NCBI RefSeq assembly: GCF_051014685.1
Contig: NC_135048.1
Span: forward strand, 23,826,543-23,890,542
DNA: 64,000 nucleotides
Source of the DNA: Ptiloglossa arizonensis
Lineage: Eukaryota; Arthropoda; Insecta; Hymenoptera; Colletidae
Direction of reading: 5' to 3'
Part shown: positions 59,684-64,000 of the stretch, piece after piece
Numbering within the stretch: the first letter of the stretch is position 1
Layout: every line of letters starts with the position of its first letter
Notes under the pieces: model-generated
The model's database searches: none
What the model was told of the DNA's origin: nothing
Seen by the model: the letters and a program-made list of their open reading frames with translations, nothing else
Made by a program: the position numbers and the translations under genes

Positions 59684-59739
59684 CACCTCGGCAACGTTGC
59701 CGGAACCGTCCCTCATGCCATCTCTGTCGGTGCGTCCCC
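59684..59739 (-). CDS. Internal 56-bp exon of an unidentified gene
   Basis: On the minus strand TTTTCTCTCTCTCTTCCGCAG runs directly into the exon, which ends GCCGAGGTG|GTGAGTACC. Both splice sites are near consensus. Of three frames one has a stop. The most natural of the others reads GRTDRDGMRDGSGNVAEV, a charged, Gly-rich segment. The length (18 codons plus 2 nt) is short but typical of cassette exons in large insect genes. The partner exons are not identified; a weak downstream acceptor is at 59318. It lies on the same strand as the 12529-12789 exon, but 47 kb upstream of what looks like a start exon, so they are more likely separate genes. Confidence 0.42.
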
Positions 59740-61319
59740 CTGCGGAAGAGAGAGAGAAAAGAAGAAGGAATCATTTATTGCGGTTACGTAATCGACGAGG
59801 TACGGAGGAGCGCAGCGTAAGGCGCTTCCGTAATCCGTGTCGTAAAATTTCAGCGACGACGCGACCGGGCACGGTAGCGAGCGACGTTTCACGGGCGTGT
59901 TTCGTTTCTGCTCGATCGCGGGACAGCCGGAGAAGGGGAGGGGGGTGGGGGTGGGGTGTCGGTGGCGATGGCGGTGGTGGGGGATTCAGGGCAATCGTTA
60001 CACTCGAGTGAACAACAAATGCGATAGACGGAAGTGGCGAGGGAGCTAACTGGAAACGGAAAACGACGAACTGGTTGCACGAGCCGCGGGAGTATCATTC
60101 ACCATTTTCCCCCACTTTTCACCGTATCGCGGCCGTTACCGACCGTCCGTTACGTCGACCGATTTCCTCGTTCGCGGGATCACGGACGACCACGACCACG
60201 ACCGTTAATTAACGCGACCGCGACCGACGGACCGACTCGGGGCATGTCGTTCCCCCGATCGAAGGTGTCAACGACTGCCCCGGCCATATTTCCCCGTCGA
60301 TGAATTATTCAAAGACACCGGTGTGTCTGAGCTAGTAAAGGTTTCGCAACGGCGAACGGTTGCGCAACCGCTCTGAGAAAACGCGTGAATGAGCGTCTGG
60401 AGCGTAACGCCGTGGAATCGAGCTTTTCGAACACCGCTACGTGTAGCCAACACGTGTATTTATAGCCCGGGAGAAGAATTGTAAAACTATCTCTACCGCA
60501 ACTACTTCGCGGTGCGAGACAGAGGAATCGATGTTTCTCGTTCGCTCTTCGAGAAACTGTTGCTAAACGCGTGAAACGATTCGGGACAAGTGAAAAATTG
60601 ATCGATCGAATGTTTTGCACTCGAACTACCGAAAGGGTCAATTTGACTCGTTTTAAACGTTTTTTAGATTACACGATTATCGACCTTGTCTGCGTACAAT
60701 ATTCGTGGGCGATTATCAAAATAGACATCTAATGGTACTCGTAAATTAATTTGTCCTTTCCCCGTCTAACTTCGAAGATACGTATGAAGTGTGATATAAA
60801 TAGTAAAACGTTCATCGTTGGTAATTTTAGTGTTGAAGATGAAGGAATATTAACGGACTCGGCGTGCAACTTGTACGGAGTAAATTTAATTTTTTATTTC
60901 AATTTTTTAACAAGCTATACCCCAAAGAGTAAAACATCGTGTTTGTTATCGTTTGTGTGTTATCAACGATCGTGGTCCGGGAAGGAAAATATTGAATTTG
61001 TCGGGACGAGAGGATGGTATTGTTGAAGTTGTAACACGATTCGTCTTACAAGGGAGAGTTTTTTTTAATATTGTTTTCGCTATCGTGTAAAAACTTGTAA
61101 ATCTGTTTCAAAGATGTAGCTTCCGAGATGATAAACTCACTTTTAACTCGTTTAGGGGGGAGTAATCCCTTAAGAGGGTACACTGGCGTTTCGGGTCAAA
61201 AGTAGTTTGGAATTTTTTTTCTGTTTAAAAGTAACTAGAACTGCGCGAAAACTAATAGGACATACCTTGTGCAATGTAGGTTAATGAAATATTCTCTTTC
61301 ATCGAGACAAGATTTTCAA
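59740..61319. other. CpG-rich then AT-rich unique DNA
   Basis: G-rich run (GGGGTGGGGGTGGGG) at 59939-59957 and a CGACCACGA repeat near 60188-60202. Overlapping frames on both strands to 60640. A small plus frame at 60751-61026 is unassigned. No gene called. Confidence 0.35.
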
Positions 61320-61920
61320 CTCGAATATAAACAGAACTATATTTGTTTCTTTTACTTTTTGGTAAATTAAAATATCTATACAATAAAAATTTCCAATACT
61401 AGTATACACTAGTATATTTATATTACTCGTATATAAACAAAACTATATTTGTTTCTTTCACTTTTTGGTAAATTGAAATATCTATACAATACAAATTTCC
61501 ATTACTAGTATACACTAGTATATATTTATATTACTCGTATATAAACAAAACTACATTTGTTTCTTCTACTTTTTGGTAAATTAAAATATCTATACAATAA
61601 AAATTTCCAATACTAGTATACACTAGTATATATTTATATTACTCGTATATAAACACAAGTATATTTGTTTCTTTTACTTTTTGGTAAATTGAAATATCTA
61701 TACAATAAAAATTTCCATTACTAGTATACACTAGTATATATTTATATTACTCGTATATAAACAAAACTACATTTGTTTCTTCTACTTTTTGGTAAATTAA
61801 AATATCTATACAATAAAAATTACCATTACTATGGTATATATTTGGTTCAAAACTATATTTGTTTCTTCTACTTTTTGGCAAATTAAAATATCTACACAAT
61901 AAAAATGTCCAGTACTAGTA
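61320..61920. repeat. ~108-bp AT-rich tandem array x5-6
   Basis: CTTTTTGGTAAATTAAAATA recurs near 61354, 61461, 61569, 61677, 61785 and 61871. Each unit carries ACTAGTATACACTAGTAT, which is itself palindromic, and TATTACTCGTATATAAACA. The last two units are deleted internally. Confidence 0.93.
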
Positions 61921-62884
61921 TATTCACTGGTACAATTAATCAAATACATACATAATTCGCTCACAAATCGTACACGTGTATTTCTAAAATTCCGCTCTAT
62001 TCCAGGCCTATCTCCGACAAACTTCGATTCTTCGAAAAAGTGCAAAACGAAGAAAAAATCAACGTTTCGATGAAAAAAAAAAAGAAAAAAAAAAAATTGT
62101 CCGAACGCCACCCGAAGTCAACGACGAAACTTCAATTAGCGAAGCTACGAGTGCAACGACCATTGGCTACACGCGGAAACGTCGAGCCGGCGCACGGTTA
62201 AAATTCACCGAGACCGGCTGTTAATTAACGGAAAATTGAACTCGCGCGGCGGAAATTAGTTCGGTGCATGCGGCGTGGTCGGCAGAACCGCGTAACGTTC
62301 GTGAAGATTTAATTAGGAGCCGGTGGATTCTTGGCCGAGCGCGACCGATACCGTTCGCGACACGGTGAGGTACTTCGGGAACGACAAAGCAGCAACGCGT
62401 TGCCCATCGGACGGTGAACTTTCGTAACTTCGTCGCGATAATCAAGCAACCAAAGCCTCGGCTTTTAGCCACGTGGAAACTTTTCCACAAATGAAATTTA
62501 TTCGAGACGCAATTAGTCTCGAGGGAAGCCCCGCGCGAACGAGCCGCGAGGGCGTCGCGAAAGGATTCTCGAAGGAACTTTGATCTCAATCAGCGCGGCT
62601 CCTCTGCGTTCGACGATCCCACTCGTATAAAACGGTCTAATCGCGGCAAAGGTTGCGAGTAATAGGAGCCGTGAACCTACCGATTCGTTCCGCGATAAGT
62701 TCTACGTCGAATCGCAACGATGGTCTACAGATAACGAGCTATTACTCGACGAACTTTAAACTGACTGGTTTTTCATTGATCTCGATCGGGGAAATTGTGA
62801 GGGATTTATTGCGAAACACCCTGTGCAATCTTTTTTACCTTGTACCGTTTTGTTCGTACTTTTTACTCTGCATTACCTTTTATT
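61921..62884. other. Unique DNA, no gene called
   Basis: A-run at 62068-62097. CpG-rich at 62100-62640, with a 123-codon minus frame (62221-62589) that lacks domain or splice support. Confidence 0.35.
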
Positions 62885-63027
62885 ATACTCAGTTGTTCGG
62901 AAAGTCGTTTTGTTTTCCCGAAATGGAGAATATATAATTCAATAAAATGGTTATACACTCTACAATAATCGTGTTTCATTTTCACCAAAAAAAAAAAAAC
63001 GAAATGACTTTCCGAATAATTCAGTAT
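62885..63027 (-). mobile_element. Mariner-type MITE, copy E (inverted)
   Basis: TA then CTCAGTTGTTCGGAAAGTCG at the left; GACTTTCCGAATAATTCAG then TA at the right. This copy lies opposite to A-D and shows a TA at each end, the target duplication typical of the Tc1/mariner superfamily. Termini pair over about 28 bp. There is no transposase. Confidence 0.85.
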
Positions 63028-63409
63028 AATAAAAGAACAAAACTTTTTCATTGTATTTCTATTGCAATACTATATTTGTTCAATCTGACTGTTTTTTGTT
63101 TTATATTTCAACTTATCTAGACACGTGTGATACTTTTGTTCGTTCAATATGTTATTTATAAATATTCATTTTTTTTTTTTTTAATTTAGATTATTCGATT
63201 CAAGTTTGAAAACCACGCGCGAAAACGTTACGAAAAATTTAGGAAATAATTCGTTTAAATTATCGTGCAAGTATATCATTACTTGTTAGTTTGTACGATT
63301 ACGGTGAACGTTGTACGAATTGACGGTCACCGGTGAGCGTCGCGTATTGCGACCGAATCGCGGCAGTCGGCAGTCCCGCGATCGGCAACATATTCCCGGA
63401 GAATACGCG
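63028..63409. other. Unique DNA, possible 5' region
   Basis: AT-rich to 63240, then CpG-rich with a doubled GGCAGTC motif (63361-63374) that is close to an arthropod initiator, about 40 bp before the ATG at 63410. No TATA box. Confidence 0.3.
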
Positions 63410-63466
63410 ATGTTTCTAAAGCGAGCGAATCTCGCGCAGCCTTCAAGGATACACGAAGCATTGCAG
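63410..63466 (+). CDS. Candidate first coding exon (19 codons)
   Basis: ATG at 63410 reads MFLKRANLAQPSRIHEALQ to CAG|GTGAGA at 63467, phase 0. CpG-rich upstream DNA and the strong donor support a start exon, but the unspliced frame also stops soon after, at 63490. No family can be named from 19 residues. Confidence 0.2.
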
Positions 63467-63577
63467 GTGAGAGCGTTGGGAAGATCTTAAGGGTCGATTT
63501 TGTGTGTTTCGTTTTTCGATCCGGGCAAGCGGTCCCCTCTCGAAGCTTAAGCGAATCGCGCGGGCTAATCGTCGTAA

Positions 63578-63771
63578 TTTCGTGGGTACGTTCCCGTCCT
63601 AACGTTCCTGCGGCATTTCGGACGGAAAAGAGTTATTACCGCGCTGAAACACAGTACGGGACTGTCAAGCAAAGTATACGACAGGTTGAATAAATGGTGC
63701 CCGCCGCGGGAGCGCCACGAAATTAGCGACTTCCACAATTTCCAGTACGGAATGGGACTAATTACACGGGA
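63578..63771 (+). CDS. Candidate exon ending in a perfect GTAAGT donor
   Basis: The frame is open from just after a TAA at 63575 to CGGGA|GTAAGT at 63772 and reads VITALKHSTGLSSKVYDRLN then KWCPPRERHEISDFHNF and QYGMGLITRE. Residue composition is balanced and protein-like. The exon start is unclear: AG sites near 63640-63653 lack a pyrimidine tract. If real it may belong with 63410-63466, though phase 0 of that exon does not fit the nearest acceptor. Unassigned. Confidence 0.2.
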
Positions 63772-63894
63772 GTAAGTAGACGTACGGCGCAAAATATTGA
63801 ACCTTCGCCCGGGACGGAAACCGACTGTTTATCTCTTTTTCAATGATTAACATAAACGTATTACCAGGGATTTTTACTACTCGTTAGAACTCAC

Positions 63895-63956
63895 CGAGGC
63901 CGACCGCGACCGGCTGTGATAAATGCACGAGTGATTTTCACCACGCGAGAAAAATC
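63895..63956 (-). other. Weak minus-strand exon candidate
   Basis: GGCCTCG|GTGAGT at 63894 is a good donor. The nearest acceptor, GATTAACAG at 63957, lacks a pyrimidine tract. Two frames are open across the 62 bp. Listed only because of the donor quality. Confidence 0.12.
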
Positions 63957-64000
63957 CTGTTAATCGTTAATTTACGCGCCAAGAAATCTAGGTTAACAAC

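Noticed and set aside
1..64000. CRISPR array, prokaryotic operons, integrated virus or phage
   Set aside because: Tandem units here are contiguous without unique spacers. There are no ribosome-binding sites or operon-like gene spacing, and no reverse transcriptase, integrase, capsid or polymerase motif was seen in the open frames.

Overview
The window looks like a gene-poor stretch of an insect nuclear genome, most likely Hymenoptera (bee or ant). That call is an inference. It rests on AT-rich DNA in which CpG is not depleted, candidate introns of about 100 bp, mariner-type miniature elements, many unrelated young satellite arrays, and no bacterial, plastid or mitochondrial gene organisation. 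No rRNA, tRNA, CRISPR array or complete conserved protein gene could be recognised. Nearly all long open frames are by-products of stop-poor TCG/CGA-rich sequence or of tandem repeats.

Coding evidence is limited to exon-sized pieces. The best is a minus-strand first coding exon at 12529-12789: 87 codons, an upstream in-frame stop and a consensus GTGAGT donor. The second is a 56-bp minus-strand internal exon at 59684-59739 with a textbook polypyrimidine-CAG acceptor and a GTGAGT donor. Weaker splice-supported candidates lie at 180-396, 40557-40910, 63410-63466 and 63578-63771. The longest open frame, 256 codons at 52759-53529, starts inside a repeat and has no recognised domain. I could not assign a protein family to any of these.

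The dominant content is tandem repetition. More than 20 arrays, almost all with unrelated units, cover roughly 30% of the window. From left to right they are: ~108 bp (0.9-1.6 kb), 242 bp x2 (5.1-5.6), ~30 bp split by a unique insert (6.7-7.1 and 8.6-9.0), 27 bp (11.5-12.2), 170 bp (13.0-14.3), ~131 bp (14.3-15.6), 32 bp (18.6-19.7), a composite array (20.5-23.8), 74 bp (24.7-25.1), ~108 bp (25.8-27.2), a CT/TA minisatellite (29.4-30.4), 145/81 bp (32.9-33.6), 17 bp (36.6-37.1), ~40 bp (39.6-40.3), ~170 bp (44.5-45.2), 134 bp (48.6-49.7), a mosaic (51.4-52.8), ~22-33 bp (54.0-54.4), 122 bp (55.8-56.2), 218 bp (56.9-57.5), 12 bp (58.3-58.6) and ~108 bp (61.3-61.9).

Transposon traces include at least five copies or fragments of a ~125-bp mariner-type MITE with TTGTTCGGAAAGT termini, two larger palindromic elements (3.3 and 43.1 kb), a possible TTAA-flanked element (55.7-56.5 kb), a pogo-like end (19.7 kb) and four TACAGGGTG end signatures. 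Between the arrays lie CpG-rich unique blocks (7.5-8.6, 10.4-11.3, 23.8-24.6, 27.2-27.8, 38.6-39.4, 41.3-43.9, 59.6-60.6 kb) that are the natural places to look for promoters and 5' exons. The arrays therefore most likely occupy large introns or intergenic DNA. I did not find a defined new biological system. The most unusual material is the density and nesting of the satellites and the MITE-seeded satellite at 56.8-57.5 kb.
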